Notes: generated from the sequence alone by a model not told the origin. Counted from the stretch's first letter, positions 18,113-29,028 are shown. The stretch is DNA of 64,000 nucleotides from Hyphomicrobiales bacterium (GCA_900473205.1 UCLB01000011.1:62001-126000); one strand, 5' to 3'. Made by a program: numbers and translations.

Positions 18113-18210
18113 AGAGCATTTCCGGCACACGTGCGAAGCGGTTTTGCGTGCGGACAATGCGTTAGAACAATGGAGCGTTTTCGCGCTTTCTGGAAAGCGA
18201 AGACGCTCTA
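18113..18210. repeat. Rhizobiaceae-type intergenic mosaic palindromic element
   Basis: Two adjoining palindromes occupy the gap between the methyltransferase and pnp. The first runs from AGAGCATTTCCGG to GCGGACAATGCG. The second is GAGCGTTTTCGC...AAGCGAAGACGCTC at about 18173-18208. I recognise this mosaic from many rhizobial intergenic regions (RIME-like), where it recurs in numerous copies; copy number here cannot be counted from one window. Confidence 0.6.
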
Positions 18211-18216
18211 ACAATA

Positions 18217-18247
18217 GAAAAAAGGCGCGGGTAAAAACCCCGCGCCT
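18217..18247 (-). terminator. Intrinsic terminator of pnp
   Basis: On the minus strand AGGCGCGGG pairs with CCCGCGCCT around a short loop, followed by TTTTTTC. It begins 26 bases after the pnp stop codon. Confidence 0.85.
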
Positions 18248-18272
18248 CAATATCGATCAGCGCAAGTCCGCC

Positions 18273-20414
18273 TTATTCGGCAGCTTCGCCTTCGCTCTTC
18301 TTGTCGGCAGCAACTTCCTTGCCGGTTGTCTGGTCGACAACCTTCATGGACAGGCGAACCTTGCCGCGCTCGTCAAAGCCCATCAGCTTGACCCAAACCT
18401 TGTCGCCTTCCTTGACGACGTCGGAGGTCTTGGCAACGCGCTCGGACGCCAGCTGCGAGATGTGAACGAGGCCGTCACGGGCGCCGAAGAAGTTCACGAA
18501 TGCGCCGAAATCAGCCGTCTTGACGACGGTGCCTTCGTAAATCTGGCCGACTTCCGGCTCTGCAACGATGGAGTGGATCCACTTGCGAGCAGCTTCGATT
18601 TCCTTGCCCGAAGACGAGGCGATCTTGACGGTGCCGTCATCTTCGATGTTGATCTTCGCGCCGGTCTTTTCAACGATTTCGCGGATGACCTTGCCGCCGG
18701 AGCCGATGACTTCACGGATCTTGTCGACCGGAATGTTCATGACTTCGATGCGCGGTGCGAATTCGCCGAGCTGGCCACGGCTTTCGGTGATGGCATTGGC
18801 CATTTCGCCGAGGATGTGCTTGCGACCGCCCTGAGCCTGCTCAAGAGCGACCTTCATGATCTCTTCGGTGATACCGGCGATCTTGATGTCCATCTGCAGC
18901 GAGGTGATGCCGTCTGCTGTACCGGCAACCTTGAAGTCCATGTCGCCGAGGTGATCTTCATCACCCAGAATGTCCGACAGAACCGCAAAGCGTTCGCCTT
19001 CGAGGATGAGGCCCATGGCGATACCAGCAACGGGCTTGGCAAGCGGAACGCCTGCATCCATCAATGCGAGCGATGTGCCGCAAACGGTTGCCATGGAGGA
19101 CGAGCCGTTAGACTCGGTGATCTCAGAGACGACGCGCAGCGTGTATGGGAACTGCTCAGGTGTTGGCAGCATCGGGCGGATTGCGCGCCATGCCAGCTTG
19201 CCGTGACCGATTTCGCGGCGGCCCGGGGAGCCCATGCGGCCTGTTTCACCAACCGAGTAGGGAGGGAAGTTGTAATGCAGAAGGAAGCGTTCCTTGTACA
19301 TGCCTGTCAGGCTATCGACATACTGCTCGTCTTCGCCGGTGCCGAGTGTGGCAACAACGATGGCCTGGGTTTCGCCGCGTGTGAACAGCGCCGAACCGTG
19401 GGTGCGTGGCAGAAGGCCGACTTCAGAGATGATCGGACGAACGGTGGACAGGTCGCGACCGTCGATACGGCTCTTGGTGTCCAGAATGTTCCAGCGAACG
19501 ATCTTTGCCTGAAGGTGCTTGAAGGTCGCGCCGATTTCTTCAGCCGTGTACTTGGCTTCGCCGTCTTCCGGCAGGAAGTGTGCCTTGACCTTGGCCTTGA
19601 CAGTGTCAACTGCGTTGTAGCGGGCAGCCTTTTCAGTAATCTTGTAAGCATCGCGCAGTTCAGCTTCGGCAAGGCCGAGCATTTCAGCTTCGAGAGCGGA
19701 GAAATCTTCCGGTTCGAATTCGCGTGGCTCCTTGGCGGCAACTTCAGCGAGCTTGATGATCGCGTCGATGACCGGCTGGAAACCGCGGTGACCGAACATG
19801 ACGGCACCGAGCATGATTTCTTCGTTGAGTTCCTTGGCTTCGGACTCAACCATCAAAACGGCGTCCTGCGTACCGGCAACGACGAGGTCGAGAACCGATT
19901 CGTCCATCTCGTCGAGATGCGGGTTGAGAACATATTCGCCGTTGATGTAGCCGACGCGTGCGCCACCGACCGGGCCCATGAAAGGAACGCCAGACAGTGT
20001 GAGCGCTGCGGAAGCAGCAACCATCGACAGAACGTCCGGGTTGTTTTCCAGATCATGCTGAATGACGGTAACAACGACCTGCGTGTCGTTCTTGTAGCCT
20101 TCAGGGAAAAGCGGGCGGATCGGGCGGTCGATCAGACGCGAAACCAGCGTTTCGTTTTCAGAAGGACGACCTTCGCGCTTGAAATAGCCACCTGGGATCT
20201 TACCGGCGGCGTAGGTCTTTTCCTGATAGTTGACGGTCAGCGGGAAGAAGTCCTGACCGGGCTTTGGAGACTTTGCGGAAACGACGGTCGCGAGAACCAT
20301 GGTTTCGCCATAGGTGGCGATGACGGCGCCGTCTGCCTGACGGGCAACCTTGCCGGTCTCAAGCTTGAGCGGGCGGCCTGCCCATTCGATTTCCACGGAG
20401 TGTTGATTGAACAT
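18273..20414 (-). CDS. pnp: Polyribonucleotide nucleotidyltransferase (PNPase)
   Basis: A 713-residue 3'-5' phosphorolytic exoribonuclease and degradosome partner. Two RNase PH domains are separated by a helical domain. The second core carries [17 protein letters not shown] and the GSP-rich loop [20 protein letters not shown]. Then come a KH domain ([17 protein letters not shown]) and an S1 domain ([28 protein letters not shown]). The C-terminal tail is short and charged. It lies 302 bases downstream of rpsO, the classical rpsO-pnp arrangement. Confidence 0.97.
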   Translation of the reverse strand: MFNQHSVEIEWAGRPLKLETGKVARQADGAVIATYGETMVLATVVSAKSPKPGQDFFPLTVNYQEKTYAAGKIPGGYFKREGRPSENETLVSRLIDRPIRPLFPEGYKNDTQVVVTVIQHDLENNPDVLSMVAASAALTLSGVPFMGPVGGARVGYINGEYVLNPHLDEMDESVLDLVVAGTQDAVLMVESEAKELNEEIMLGAVMFGHRGFQPVIDAIIKLAEVAAKEPREFEPEDFSALEAEMLGLAEAELRDAYKITEKAARYNAVDTVKAKVKAHFLPEDGEAKYTAEEIGATFKHLQAKIVRWNILDTKSRIDGRDLSTVRPIISEVGLLPRTHGSALFTRGETQAIVVATLGTGEDEQYVDSLTGMYKERFLLHYNFPPYSVGETGRMGSPGRREIGHGKLAWRAIRPMLPTPEQFPYTLRVVSEITESNGSSSMATVCGTSLALMDAGVPLAKPVAGIAMGLILEGERFAVLSDILGDEDHLGDMDFKVAGTADGITSLQMDIKIAGITEEIMKVALEQAQGGRKHILGEMANAITESRGQLGEFAPRIEVMNIPVDKIREVIGSGGKVIREIVEKTGAKINIEDDGTVKIASSSGKEIEAARKWIHSIVAEPEVGQIYEGTVVKTADFGAFVNFFGARDGLVHISQLASERVAKTSDVVKEGDKVWVKLMGFDERGKVRLSMKVVDQTTGKEVAADKKSEGEAAE

Positions 20415-20506
20415 ATCTTGTCCTTAAATGTAGCCGCGGTTCACACGAGGGGAAAACACGCGGGCTTCAACGTATCACGGGCAAGACAGCAGGGCGCTTT
20501 GCGACA

Positions 20507-20545
20507 TGTTTCCCTTGGAAACACGGCAACGCCCCAAGGCGTTGC
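20507..20545 (-). promoter_or_regulatory. Tandem stem-loops in the pnp leader
   Basis: The 302-base rpsO-pnp gap holds two perfect hairpins: TGTTTCC-CTT-GGAAACA (20507-20523) and GCAACGCC-CCAA-GGCGTTGC (20526-20545). They lie 93-131 bases upstream of the pnp start. In enterobacteria a leader stem cut by RNase III lets PNPase limit its own synthesis; these hairpins could do the same, which is inference. The rest of the gap shows only the rpsO terminator. Confidence 0.55.
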
Positions 20546-20675
20546 AAAAGCATCCGGCAATCCTGCCCCATGACAGGTCATCGGTTGTATCAGACGGCAC
20601 CGGCCCATCCGGCCCGTCTCTTCCAAATTGCGCCTATCAGGCGCAAACATCAGTGTTTCAGCACAATGCCGAAAG

Positions 20676-20709
20676 AAAAACCGGCGAGAATCCTATCGAA
20701 CCCCGCCGG
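20676..20709 (-). terminator. Intrinsic terminator of rpsO
   Basis: CCGGCG and CGCCGG (20681-20686 and 20704-20709) form a stem followed on the minus strand by TTTTTC. It starts eight bases after the rpsO stop. Confidence 0.75.
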
Positions 20710-20716
20710 AAGTTTT

Positions 20717-20986
20717 TTAGCGACGCACGCCGAGGCTGGTGATCAGCTTGGTGTAACGGCCTTCGTCCTTCTTCTTGAGATAATCAAGAAGCGAACGGCG
20801 GCTGGAAACCATGGTCAGAAGGCCACGACGGGAGTGGTTGTCCTTCTTGTGACCCTTGAAGTGTTCGGTCAGATTGTTGATCCGCTCGGTCAGAATGGCA
20901 ACCTGAACTTCCGGCGAACCGGTGTCGCCTTCGACGGTTGCGTATTCCTTGATGAGGGCGGCTTTGCGCTCTGCAGTGATCGACAT
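20717..20986 (-). CDS. rpsO: 30S ribosomal protein S15
   Basis: An 89-residue ribosomal protein of full family length, with the typical [39 protein letters not shown] and ending LGVRR. It binds the central domain of 16S rRNA early in 30S assembly. It stands between truB and pnp, with about 200 bases of leader upstream. Confidence 0.98.
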   Translation of the reverse strand: MSITAERKAALIKEYATVEGDTGSPEVQVAILTERINNLTEHFKGHKKDNHSRRGLLTMVSSRRSLLDYLKKKDEGRYTKLITSLGVRR

Positions 20987-21117
20987 CGTGTGATCCTTTC
21001 TATTTTAAGGAAAATCGGGACGCCAAGCGCCGGGATGTCGTCCAGCACTGGCCATTCAATAGCGCGGGCTCTGCCCAAGCTGCCGCTGCCTATAAACCAA
21101 TTGGTCCACAAAGGAAA

Positions 21118-21138
21118 GAGGCGATTGGAACCGCCTCC
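21118..21138 (-). terminator. Possible terminator after truB
   Basis: GAGGCG and CGCCTC form a six-pair stem with an eight-to-nine-base loop, followed on the minus strand by TTTCCTTT. It lies 54 bases beyond the truB stop. Short stem, so only moderate support; rpsO may be partly read through from truB. Confidence 0.45.
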
Positions 21139-21191
21139 TTGGTCGATCCGGCAACAGATGGTCGGAAACATTGCTGTTTCCGCGCCTGCTC

Positions 21192-22139
21192 TTAACCAAA
21201 AACACGCTTGGGGCGGAATTCACCCTCGGCGATCTCGCCAATGGCAATCAGCTTGCCGCGTGCCGTGGCATAGGCTTCCATTTCCTGCGTCGGCGCATCG
21301 CGTCCGCGCAGCAGGATGGGGTTGCCCATCTTCAGCCGATGGGCCTGATCGTCATTGATGATGAGATGCGGCAGCGACGACAGCGCTTCAGACGTATCGA
21401 TCAGATAGGCATCCAGTGCCGCCAGCCGCTCATCGCGATCTTCGATGGCTTCGAACTCCACCAGCTTTGCAAGCGGCACCATGGCATCTTCCGCAAAGGG
21501 TGCGACCATGGAGCGACGAAGCTCCGAGATAAAGCCGTAGCAGCCGAGATCGCGGCCCATGTCGCGAGCAAGCGCACGGACATAGGTGCCTTTGCCGCAT
21601 TCCACTTCGAAATGTGCGGTATCGGCATCGGGGCAGGCGATGAGAGTGATGCGATGGATTTCCACTTCGCGAGCGGGAATTTCCACGGCCTCGCCACCGC
21701 GGGCGATATCGTAAGCGCGCTCACCGGCGATCTTGATGGCCGAAAACTGCGGCGGGATCTGCATGATCGTGCCGGTATAATTCGGCAAAAGATCGCGGAT
21801 GGCCTGCTCGTTCGGGCGCTCAGCGGACGTGTTGAGAACCTCGCCTTCCATATCGTCGGTGGTGCGCTCTTCACCCCATGTGACGGTGAATTCGTAAATC
21901 TTGCGCCCGTCCATCACGTAAGGAACGGTCTTGGTGGCATCGCCCAGCGCAATGGGCAGCATGCCGGAGGCGAGCGGATCGAGTGTACCGGCGTGACCGG
22001 CCTTCTGGGCATTGAAGAGCCATTTGATCTTCGACACGGCTTCCGTGGAACCGAAATCGAAGGGCTTGTCGAGAATGAGCCAGCCGGAAATCGGCCGGCC
22101 CTTGGGCTTACGGTTCTGCTGTTTGCGTGGTTTGGACAT
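21192..22139 (-). CDS. truB: tRNA pseudouridine(55) synthase TruB
   Basis: A 315-residue enzyme that isomerises U55 in the T-loop of tRNAs. The catalytic aspartate lies in [20 protein letters not shown] (about 45-64). Other family stretches are [36 protein letters not shown] and [15 protein letters not shown]. The basic N-terminus is [13 protein letters not shown]. Only three bases separate its start from the rbfA stop, so the two genes are co-transcribed. Confidence 0.96.
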   Translation of the reverse strand: MSKPRKQQNRKPKGRPISGWLILDKPFDFGSTEAVSKIKWLFNAQKAGHAGTLDPLASGMLPIALGDATKTVPYVMDGRKIYEFTVTWGEERTTDDMEGEVLNTSAERPNEQAIRDLLPNYTGTIMQIPPQFSAIKIAGERAYDIARGGEAVEIPAREVEIHRITLIACPDADTAHFEVECGKGTYVRALARDMGRDLGCYGFISELRRSMVAPFAEDAMVPLAKLVEFEAIEDRDERLAALDAYLIDTSEALSSLPHLIINDDQAHRLKMGNPILLRGRDAPTQEMEAYATARGKLIAIGEIAEGEFRPKRVFG

Positions 22140-22142
22140 GCT

Positions 22143-22559
22143 TCAGTTCTGTTCGTCGTCTTTTTCGTTTGAAGGTCCCAGATCGCGCTGCACCTCCGGC
22201 GAACGCAGCAGCGCGTCGATCTTCTTGTAATTGTCGAAGCTCGTATCGTCGCGGAAGCGCAGTTCCGGCACGTATTTCATCTGCCGCAAATGCGGACCCA
22301 GACGCCCGCGCAGATATTTCGCGTGGCGGTTCAGGGCCGCAATCGTGTCGGTGTGATCGGAAACGCCGAGTGGCGTTACATAGGCGGTTGCGATCTTCAG
22401 ATCGGGCGACATGCGGACTTCCGAGATGGAAATCACCGTCTTTTCGATCAGATCGTCACGGACTTCCCCGCGTTGCAGAATTTGGGTCACCGCGGCGCGG
22501 ACCTGTTCGCCAACGCGCAGCATGCGTTGCGAGGGCGCGGATGATGTTGCTTTTACCAT
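22143..22559 (-). CDS. rbfA: 30S ribosome-binding factor RbfA
   Basis: A 138-residue assembly factor for the 30S subunit with the KH-like core [22 protein letters not shown] and the family ending [22 protein letters not shown] 22559 has GGAAG at the right distance; a longer in-frame ATG at 22571 would place that ribosome site inside the gene. It overlaps the end of the upstream YcxB-like gene by seven bases. Confidence 0.94.
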   Translation of the reverse strand: MVKATSSAPSQRMLRVGEQVRAAVTQILQRGEVRDDLIEKTVISISEVRMSPDLKIATAYVTPLGVSDHTDTIAALNRHAKYLRGRLGPHLRQMKYVPELRFRDDTSFDNYKKIDALLRSPEVQRDLGPSNEKDDEQN

Positions 22560-23104
22560 CGTTTCTTCCATTTCGCGTCTGCCACATAGGCGCGCAGCGC
22601 AGCTTCCCCTTGGGGGGTATCAATAGCCCTCTTCGGGGCAATAATAGCTTGAAACCGATTGATCCAAAAAAAGAAATAATCTTCGGTTTCGCTATAATTC
22701 AAAACTTCGGAACGGTTGATCCGTGAGAAGAGCCCACCAGCCGACATCTCTACGCCATCCTGTCCGAAACGAATTTCGTAGCTCCTGCCGTCCAGCTTGG
22801 ACTGACGAATGTGCCATCGACGCATCCATGGAACAAAACAGAAGCGGCCCAGAACCATCAAAACTGCAATAGCGCCGTTAAACACATATGCCAGCTCGAC
22901 GGGGCGGTCCGCCTGGATCGCTTTTCCAATGAACCATGCAGAAAAGCCGACATTGAGAATAACAAACGGCCAAAACGCCCATTGATTGAGGTAACGCGTT
23001 GCCCGACTGCGTCCTGCATCGGCCATCGCGTTGTAGTCTTTCTCAGTCAAGACGTAGCTTAGAACCGGCGGCTCTGCCGCCAGTTCTGTAAACGCATCGG
23101 ACAT
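22553..23104 (-). CDS. YcxB-like membrane protein inserted in the infB-rbfA operon
   Basis: A 183-residue protein with two adjacent hydrophobic segments (about 44-62 and 74-92) followed by a cytosolic C-terminal domain. That domain contains [39 protein letters not shown], the kind of PH-like fold annotated as YcxB. Function is unknown. The ATG at 23104 follows GGAG. It stands between infB (49 bases) and rbfA (overlapping), a place where most bacteria have no gene. Its DNA looks less GC-rich than its neighbours, especially at 22620-22720, which hints at separate origin. Confidence 0.72.
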   Translation of the reverse strand: MSDAFTELAAEPPVLSYVLTEKDYNAMADAGRSRATRYLNQWAFWPFVILNVGFSAWFIGKAIQADRPVELAYVFNGAIAVLMVLGRFCFVPWMRRWHIRQSKLDGRSYEIRFGQDGVEMSAGGLFSRINRSEVLNYSETEDYFFFWINRFQAIIAPKRAIDTPQGEAALRAYVADAKWKKRW

Positions 23105-23153
23105 TGTCCACTCCATCAAACCAGCAAAAGTTGGTCCAGTTCGTGGGGCGAGC

Positions 23154-25886
23154 TTACAACGTTCTGGTGATGTGCTCTACGCGGAAGCACTCGATGGTGT
23201 CGCCAGCGCGGATGTCTTCGTAGTTTTCGAACGCCATACCGCACTCCTGACCAACAGGCACTTCGCCGACTTCGTCCTTGAAGCGCTTGAGCGTCTTGAG
23301 CTTGCCTTCGTGGATGACGACGTTGTCGCGCACCAGACGAACACCTGCACCACGTTCCACCTTGCCTTCGACGACACGGCAACCGGCGACCTTGCCGACC
23401 TTGGTGATGTTGAAGACTTCCAGGATTTCGGCGTTGCCGAGGAATGTTTCGCGACGCTCTGGAGACAGGAGGCCCGACATCGCTGCCTTCACGTCGTCCA
23501 CCAGATCGTAGATGATGTTGTAGTAGCGAATTTCGATGCCAGCACGTTCGGATGCTGTCCGTGCCTGTGCGTTGGCACGAACGTTGAAGCCGATGATGGC
23601 CGCGTTCGATGCTTCGGCAAGCGAGATATCCGATTCCGTGATCGCACCTGCGCCAGAGTGGATGATGCGCGCGCGAACTTCATCTGTTCCAAGCTTGTCC
23701 AGCGATGCAATGATCGCTTCGACAGAACCCTGCACGTCACCCTTGATGAGCAGCGGGAAGTCCTTGCGGCCAGTGGCCTGCAACTGCGTCATCATCTGTT
23801 CCAGCGAACCGCGCTGGCCGGTCTGGCGAGCAACGGCCTTGTCACGGGCCAGACGCTGACGATACTCGGAAATCTCGCGAGCACGGCTTTCGTTTTCGAC
23901 AACGGCGAAGCGATCACCGGCAGATGGCGTGCCCGACAGGCCGAGAATCTCGACCGGCATGGCCGGACCGGCTTCCTTGACGTGGTCACCCTTGTCGTTG
24001 ACGAGCGCGCGCACACGGCCCCACTGGTCGCCAGCCACGATGATCTGGCCTGGACGCAGCGTACCCTTCTGAACCAGAACGGTTGCCACGGAACCACGAC
24101 CGCGGTCGAGCTGGGCTTCGATGACCGTGCCTTCCGCCGTGCGGTTGACATTGGCCTTCAGGTCGAGAATTTCGGCCTGCAGCAGAACGGCTTCGAGAAG
24201 CTTGTCGAGGTTGAGCTTGTTCTTGGCCGACACTTCGACGTCGAGAACTTCACCACCCATGGATTCTACGAAGACTTCGTGCTGGAGCAACTGCTGGCGG
24301 ACCTTGTCAGGATTGGCCTCATGCTTGTCGATCTTGTTGATCGCCACGATGATCGGAACACCCGCTGCCTTGGCATGGTTGATCGATTCAATCGTCTGCG
24401 GCATCACGCTGTCATCGGCTGCAACAACCAGAATGGCGATGTCGGTTGCCTGTGCACCGCGAGCACGCATAGCCGTAAAGGCGGCGTGGCCGGGGGTGTC
24501 GATGAAGGTGATCTTGTGACCGTTCTTCTCGACCTGATAGGCACCGATATGCTGGGTGATGCCACCGGCTTCACCCGAAACAACGCTGGTCTGACGGATG
24601 GCGTCGAGCAGCGATGTCTTGCCGTGGTCGACGTGACCCATGATGGTCACGACAGGAGGACGCGACACGAGTTCGCCGCCATCATTGTCCGACACGTTGA
24701 AGATGCCTTCTTCGACGTCGGATTCCGACACGCGCTTGACGGTGTGGCCGAATTCGCCAGCGATCAGTTCGGCCAGATCGGCGTCGATGACGTCGCCCGG
24801 CTTCATCATCTGACCTTCCTTCATCAGGTACTTGATCACATCGACGGCCCGTTCGGACATACGCTGCGACAGTTCCTGAATGGTGATGGTCTCAGGCAGA
24901 ATGACTTCGCGCATGACCTTTTCGCGGGTTTCCTGCATCTGGCCACGGCGGAATTTTTCCTGACGGCGGCGCATGGCAGAAAGCGAGCGACCGCGCGGGC
25001 TGCCGTCTTCTTCCAGATTGGACGTAACCGTCAGCTTGCCACGGCGACGCTCTTCTTCCGTCTTCAGACGGGCAGCAGGCTTTGCCGGTGCAGGAGCCGC
25101 GACCTTGCCGCGAACCGGTAGGTTGCCACGGCGTGGACCGCGATCATCATCGTCTTCTTTTTCCGTACGGCGGGCACCGGGTGCACCACGAGCCGGAAGC
25201 GGCAGAGGAGCAGCAGGCGTCGGCGCAGCAGTGCGCGTCGTGGACTGCGGACGTCCGTCCTGACGGGCAGGCTGAGCGGCAGCGGCTGGTCTTTCGACCG
25301 GACGTTCCACCTTCTCTTCCGTCTGTGGCTGGGAAGCGGCAAGCTTTGCAGCCTCTGCCTCTTCCTTGGCGCGGCGGGCTGCTTCTTCTTTTTCGGCTAC
25401 GAGGCGCGCTGCTTCTTCTACCTTGCGGCGGGCTTCGTCTTCGGCGCGCTGCTTGGCTTCGATGATGTCGCGGGCCTGTGCTTCGGCAAGAGCGCGGCGA
25501 CGCGCATCCATTTCACCGGCAGACAGGTCGTGCAGGACATTGCCTCGCGGACGATCCGGCTGGCGCTGCGGCTGCGGCGATGGCTGCGGACGCTGCTGGT
25601 TGCCGGACTGATGAACGCGCTGCTGAGGCTGCTGCGGACGTGCAGCGGCTGGCGCTGCGGCTGCAGCAGGTGCCGCCGGGCGTGGCTGCGGTGTAATTGG
25701 CGTTACAACATGCTTTTCGTCTTCAGGACGCAAGGGACGGCGCTTGCGTGTTTCCACCACAACCGCGTTCGTGCGACCTCGACCCATATCTTGACGCACA
25801 GTCCCCTGAGACGCTCCACCCGGCTTGAGGGTAAGGGTCTTCTTAGGCGATGCGTTGAGTGTCTTGTCGTCGTTGTTATCGGTCAT
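23154..25886 (-). CDS. infB: Translation initiation factor IF-2
   Basis: A 910-residue GTPase that brings initiator tRNA to the 30S subunit. The N-terminal 330 residues are low-complexity, rich in Ala, Pro, Arg and Glu, with a long coiled stretch of EAARR/KEEAEAA type. Then follow the IF2N helix region, the G domain with [13 protein letters not shown] and NKID, and the C-terminal fMet-tRNA binding domains (GECGM-like [15 protein letters not shown]). Length is normal for alphaproteobacteria. It lies 103 bases downstream of the ylxR-like gene in the nusA operon. Confidence 0.97.
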   Translation of the reverse strand: MTDNNDDKTLNASPKKTLTLKPGGASQGTVRQDMGRGRTNAVVVETRKRRPLRPEDEKHVVTPITPQPRPAAPAAAAAPAAARPQQPQQRVHQSGNQQRPQPSPQPQRQPDRPRGNVLHDLSAGEMDARRRALAEAQARDIIEAKQRAEDEARRKVEEAARLVAEKEEAARRAKEEAEAAKLAASQPQTEEKVERPVERPAAAAQPARQDGRPQSTTRTAAPTPAAPLPLPARGAPGARRTEKEDDDDRGPRRGNLPVRGKVAAPAPAKPAARLKTEEERRRGKLTVTSNLEEDGSPRGRSLSAMRRRQEKFRRGQMQETREKVMREVILPETITIQELSQRMSERAVDVIKYLMKEGQMMKPGDVIDADLAELIAGEFGHTVKRVSESDVEEGIFNVSDNDGGELVSRPPVVTIMGHVDHGKTSLLDAIRQTSVVSGEAGGITQHIGAYQVEKNGHKITFIDTPGHAAFTAMRARGAQATDIAILVVAADDSVMPQTIESINHAKAAGVPIIVAINKIDKHEANPDKVRQQLLQHEVFVESMGGEVLDVEVSAKNKLNLDKLLEAVLLQAEILDLKANVNRTAEGTVIEAQLDRGRGSVATVLVQKGTLRPGQIIVAGDQWGRVRALVNDKGDHVKEAGPAMPVEILGLSGTPSAGDRFAVVENESRAREISEYRQRLARDKAVARQTGQRGSLEQMMTQLQATGRKDFPLLIKGDVQGSVEAIIASLDKLGTDEVRARIIHSGAGAITESDISLAEASNAAIIGFNVRANAQARTASERAGIEIRYYNIIYDLVDDVKAAMSGLLSPERRETFLGNAEILEVFNITKVGKVAGCRVVEGKVERGAGVRLVRDNVVIHEGKLKTLKRFKDEVGEVPVGQECGMAFENYEDIRAGDTIECFRVEHITRTL

Positions 25887-25989
25887 TCCGTTCCCGTTCC
25901 TTCAGACGAGAGCCGGATGACGTCACCAGACTCTAGTCTCTACAATTGCTGTATCCGAACGCGGCAGACGGTCATGTCCGATAACCGCG

Positions 25990-26688
25990 TCATTGTCTTT
26001 CCGTCCGGGCAGCGTCAATTTCGCCTTGAGGTTTCTCGCCACCGCGATACTGCTCAAGCATCTTTGCGCGCTTCACTACACCCTCACCCGCCTGTCCCGC
26101 AAGCGCGCAGGCATGGATAAAAGCATTCTGGCCCATCAGTTCGTCCATTTCCTGCTCACTGAACAGATGAAAGGACGGTATTTCTGTCTCGGCTCCTGAA
26201 CCGAGGGTCCAGGCTTTGCGGGCCTGGTTTATCTTTCTGACGCCATCGGGCGCCGCGTCCGTTGCATGGAACACCGCAAGGGTGTTGCCGGAACGAACAG
26301 CCGCATCCACCTTCGTGGCCCCGCTGATGAACTGCCCGGCCTTGCGGGCCATGTTCATCATACCGGCCAGTTGCTGCGCCAGCAGCCGGTCCATCAACTC
26401 CAGGAGTTCAGGTCCAGCCTTCACATCGGTCTTCAAGGCGCGCGCGAAAAGCTTCTTCGCGATGGCCTTCTCGATCAGGGCGCGCTCTGGAGTGACCCAG
26501 CATCCGCGCCCTGGCAATTGGCGTTTCAGGTCCGGAACAACGCTTTTGTCCGGGCCTGCGACAAAACGGACCAACTCATCGGGTGTTCCAATCTGCCGCG
26601 TTACAATGCACGTCCGCTCGCTGCCTGTACCTTCGACCCGCCGCTCGTCATCCAGCAGGTCATCAGGCTCATGCGCTTGCGAAATCAT
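25990..26688 (-). CDS. YlxR (DUF448) / L7Ae-like RNA-binding protein
   Basis: A 232-residue fusion of two RNA-binding modules. Residues about 20-100 form the YlxR/DUF448 domain (RTCIVTRQ, LVRFVAGPD, PGRGCWVTPERALIEKA). Residues about 115-205 resemble the L7Ae/YlxQ domain (MMNMARKAGQFISGATKVDAA). In Firmicutes these are separate genes, ylxR and ylxQ, between nusA and infB; alphaproteobacteria carry them fused. It overlaps the nusA stop by four bases (ATGA). Confidence 0.9.
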   Translation of the reverse strand: MISQAHEPDDLLDDERRVEGTGSERTCIVTRQIGTPDELVRFVAGPDKSVVPDLKRQLPGRGCWVTPERALIEKAIAKKLFARALKTDVKAGPELLELMDRLLAQQLAGMMNMARKAGQFISGATKVDAAVRSGNTLAVFHATDAAPDGVRKINQARKAWTLGSGAETEIPSFHLFSEQEMDELMGQNAFIHACALAGQAGEGVVKRAKMLEQYRGGEKPQGEIDAARTERQ

Positions 26689-28295
26689 TCCTGATCGGCG
26701 GTATCCGCCTCCTCGGTCGCTGCCTCTTCCTGCTCTGCAGCAAGATCTTCAGCGGTAATCCAGCCAGCCAGAAGGCGGGCCTGAACGACCATGTTCTCCG
26801 CTTCGACGCGAGACACGTCGAGCTTGGAGAAAATGCCGTCGAATTTCTTGGTTTCGCCGTCCTTGCGTTCGCTCCAGCCGACGAGATCGTCTGCGGCGCA
26901 GCCTGCGAGGTCTTCGATGTTCTTCACGTCGTCTTCACCCAGCGCGACCATCATCTGCGAGGTCAGGCCTTCGATCTGACGCAACTCGTCGGACACGCCG
27001 AGTTCCTTGCGCTTGGCATCCATTTCCGCTTCGACGCGGTCGAGATATTCCTTGGCGCGGGTCTGGATTTCGACAGCCGTGTCTTCATCGAAACCGTCGA
27101 TGGACGAAATTTCGCTGAGGTCCACATAGGCCAGTTCTTCAACCTGGGCGAAGCCTTCGGATGCCAGAACCTGACCAACCATCTCGTCCACATCCAGCGC
27201 TTCCATGAAGATGCCGGTGCGTTCGTTGAATTCCTTCTGACGGCGCTCGGACTCTTCGGCTTCCGTCATGATGTCGATATCCCAGCCGGTCAGCTGCGAT
27301 GCCAGACGCACGTTCTGACCGCGACGGCCGATGGCCAGCGACAGCTGCTCATCCGGTACAACGACTTCGATGCGTTCTGCTTCTTCGTCGAGAACCACCT
27401 TGGCGACTTCAGCCGGCTGCAGGGCGTTGACGATGAAGGATGCCGGGTCCTGCGACCACGGAATGATGTCGATCTTTTCGCCCTGAAGCTCGCCGACAAC
27501 GGCCTGAACGCGCGAACCGCGCATACCAACGCAAGCACCGACCGGATCGATGGAGCTGTCATTGGAAATGACGGCGATCTTGGCGCGCGAACCGGGATCA
27601 CGGGCAACGGACTTGATCTGGATGATGCCGTCGTAGATTTCAGGCACTTCCATGGTGAAGAGCTTGACCATGAACTGCGGGTGGGTACGCGACAGGAAAA
27701 TCTGCGGACCGCGCTGTTCGCGGCGCACGTCGTAAACGAAGGCGCGAACGCGATCGCCGTAACGCAGGTTTTCGCGTGGAATCATCTCGTCACGACGGAT
27801 GATGCCTTCGCCACGGCCCAGATCGACGATGACATTGCCATATTCGACGCGCTTGACGGTCCCGTTGATGATTTCGCCGATGCGGTCCTTGAACTCGTCA
27901 TACTGGCGGTCACGCTCGGCTTCACGAACCTTCTGGACGATGACCTGCTTGGCGGACTGGGCAGCGATACGACCGAAATCCATCGGCGGCAGCGGATCGG
28001 CAATGTAGTCGCCGATCTTGGCATCGACGTTGCGGTCGCGTGCCAGTTCCAGCGGAATCTGCGTGCCGTAGTCTTCGGCCTTCTCGACAACTTCGAGCAG
28101 ACGCTGCAAGCGGATTTCGCCGGTCTTGGAGTTGATGTCTGCGCGGATGTTGGTTTCGGAACCGTAACGCGAGCGGGCAGCCTTCTGAATAGCATCAGCC
28201 ATTGCGGCCAGCACGATTTCGCGGTCGATGACCTTTTCGCGCGCCACAGCATCGGCGATCTGCAGAAGCTCAAGCCTGTTAGCACTGACTGCCAT
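26685..28295 (-). CDS. nusA: Transcription termination/antitermination factor NusA
   Basis: A 536-residue RNA polymerase-binding factor. Order of domains: N-terminal polymerase-binding domain (1-125), S1 (about 130-200, GTVKRVEYGNVIVDLGRGEGII), KH1/KH2 (about 205-350, GACVGMRGSRVQAVVGELQGEKIDII and LAIGRRGQNVRLASQL), and two C-terminal helix-hairpin-helix repeats to about 510, ending in an acidic tail. It follows rimP by 54 bases and overlaps the ylxR-like gene. Confidence 0.97.
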   Translation of the reverse strand: MAVSANRLELLQIADAVAREKVIDREIVLAAMADAIQKAARSRYGSETNIRADINSKTGEIRLQRLLEVVEKAEDYGTQIPLELARDRNVDAKIGDYIADPLPPMDFGRIAAQSAKQVIVQKVREAERDRQYDEFKDRIGEIINGTVKRVEYGNVIVDLGRGEGIIRRDEMIPRENLRYGDRVRAFVYDVRREQRGPQIFLSRTHPQFMVKLFTMEVPEIYDGIIQIKSVARDPGSRAKIAVISNDSSIDPVGACVGMRGSRVQAVVGELQGEKIDIIPWSQDPASFIVNALQPAEVAKVVLDEEAERIEVVVPDEQLSLAIGRRGQNVRLASQLTGWDIDIMTEAEESERRQKEFNERTGIFMEALDVDEMVGQVLASEGFAQVEELAYVDLSEISSIDGFDEDTAVEIQTRAKEYLDRVEAEMDAKRKELGVSDELRQIEGLTSQMMVALGEDDVKNIEDLAGCAADDLVGWSERKDGETKKFDGIFSKLDVSRVEAENMVVQARLLAGWITAEDLAAEQEEAATEEADTADQE

Positions 28296-28349
28296 TTTTA
28301 TGTCTCCGTATGTCGTTTTGCCCGCGTTATCAGGGCTTATACGTTGGAA

Positions 28350-28934
28350 TTAGTCTTCGTCTGCTTCTTCGTTCTGATTGGCAGCAGCGGCCTTGGCCTG
28401 CTTGTCCGCCTTCAGTGCGTCGCGAATAAGATCGTCCGTCAGAATGAGCTTCGCGTCGGAAAGTGTATTGAACGGGATCATCACCACCGGCTCTTCGCCG
28501 TAACCAATCTGGTCACGCTCAAGCTTGAAACCGTCTTCTTCTACGCTGGCGATCTTGCCGCGAAAACGCTTGCGATTGTCCACCAGGATCGATGTCTCGA
28601 CCTTGACGATATGGCCCTGCCAGCGGACAAAATCCATCTTTCGCACCATCGGTCGGTCGATACCGGGCGAGGACACTTCCAGATGGTACGCCTTTTCGAC
28701 GGGATCTTCCACATCAAGAACCGGTGAAATCGCCATGGAGAGCGCTTCACAGTCCTGAACGGTCATAGTTCCGTCTTCGCGTTCGGCCATGATCTGCAGG
28801 GTCGAGCCGTTTTGACTGGACAGCCGAACCCTGACCAGCAGGAAGCCCATACCCGTCAGAACCGGCTCGATGATCTCGGCGATCCGCTGGTCTATGCCCG
28901 TTTCGGTTATCAGTCTTGGTTCGGCGTCTGCCAT
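28350..28934 (-). CDS. rimP: Ribosome maturation factor RimP
   Basis: A 194-residue factor needed for 30S maturation. It shows the family blocks [43 protein letters not shown] and [15 protein letters not shown]. The C-terminus is longer than in enterobacteria and ends in an acidic run. It is the first gene of the rimP-nusA-ylxR-infB-ycxB-like-rbfA-truB unit. Confidence 0.95.
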   Translation of the reverse strand: MADAEPRLITETGIDQRIAEIIEPVLTGMGFLLVRVRLSSQNGSTLQIMAEREDGTMTVQDCEALSMAISPVLDVEDPVEKAYHLEVSSPGIDRPMVRKMDFVRWQGHIVKVETSILVDNRKRFRGKIASVEEDGFKLERDQIGYGEEPVVMIPFNTLSDAKLILTDDLIRDALKADKQAKAAAANQNEEADED

Positions 28935-28997
28935 TCTGGCCTTCCGGTCTTTGTCTGCAACCGGAACGCTTTGTCCCGGTTTTTGGGGCGCCTAACG

Positions 28998-29028
28998 AAA
29001 AAGAGCGGAGCCTTGCGGCCCCACTCTT
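28998..29028 (-). terminator. Terminator-like hairpin in the rimP operon leader
   Basis: On the minus strand AGAGTGGGGCC, a GCAA loop and GGCTCCGCTCT form an eleven-pair stem with two wobble pairs, then TTTTTC. It lies downstream of a promoter-like sequence (29057-29084) and 64 bases before rimP. It is therefore inside the operon leader and may attenuate transcription. Confidence 0.6.

Noticed and set aside
18144-20573. Plus-strand open frame of about 800 codons opposite pnp
   Set aside because: It is exactly antisense to a well-conserved gene, has low-complexity His/Asp/Arg-rich sequence typical of mirror frames in GC-rich DNA, and shows no family motifs.
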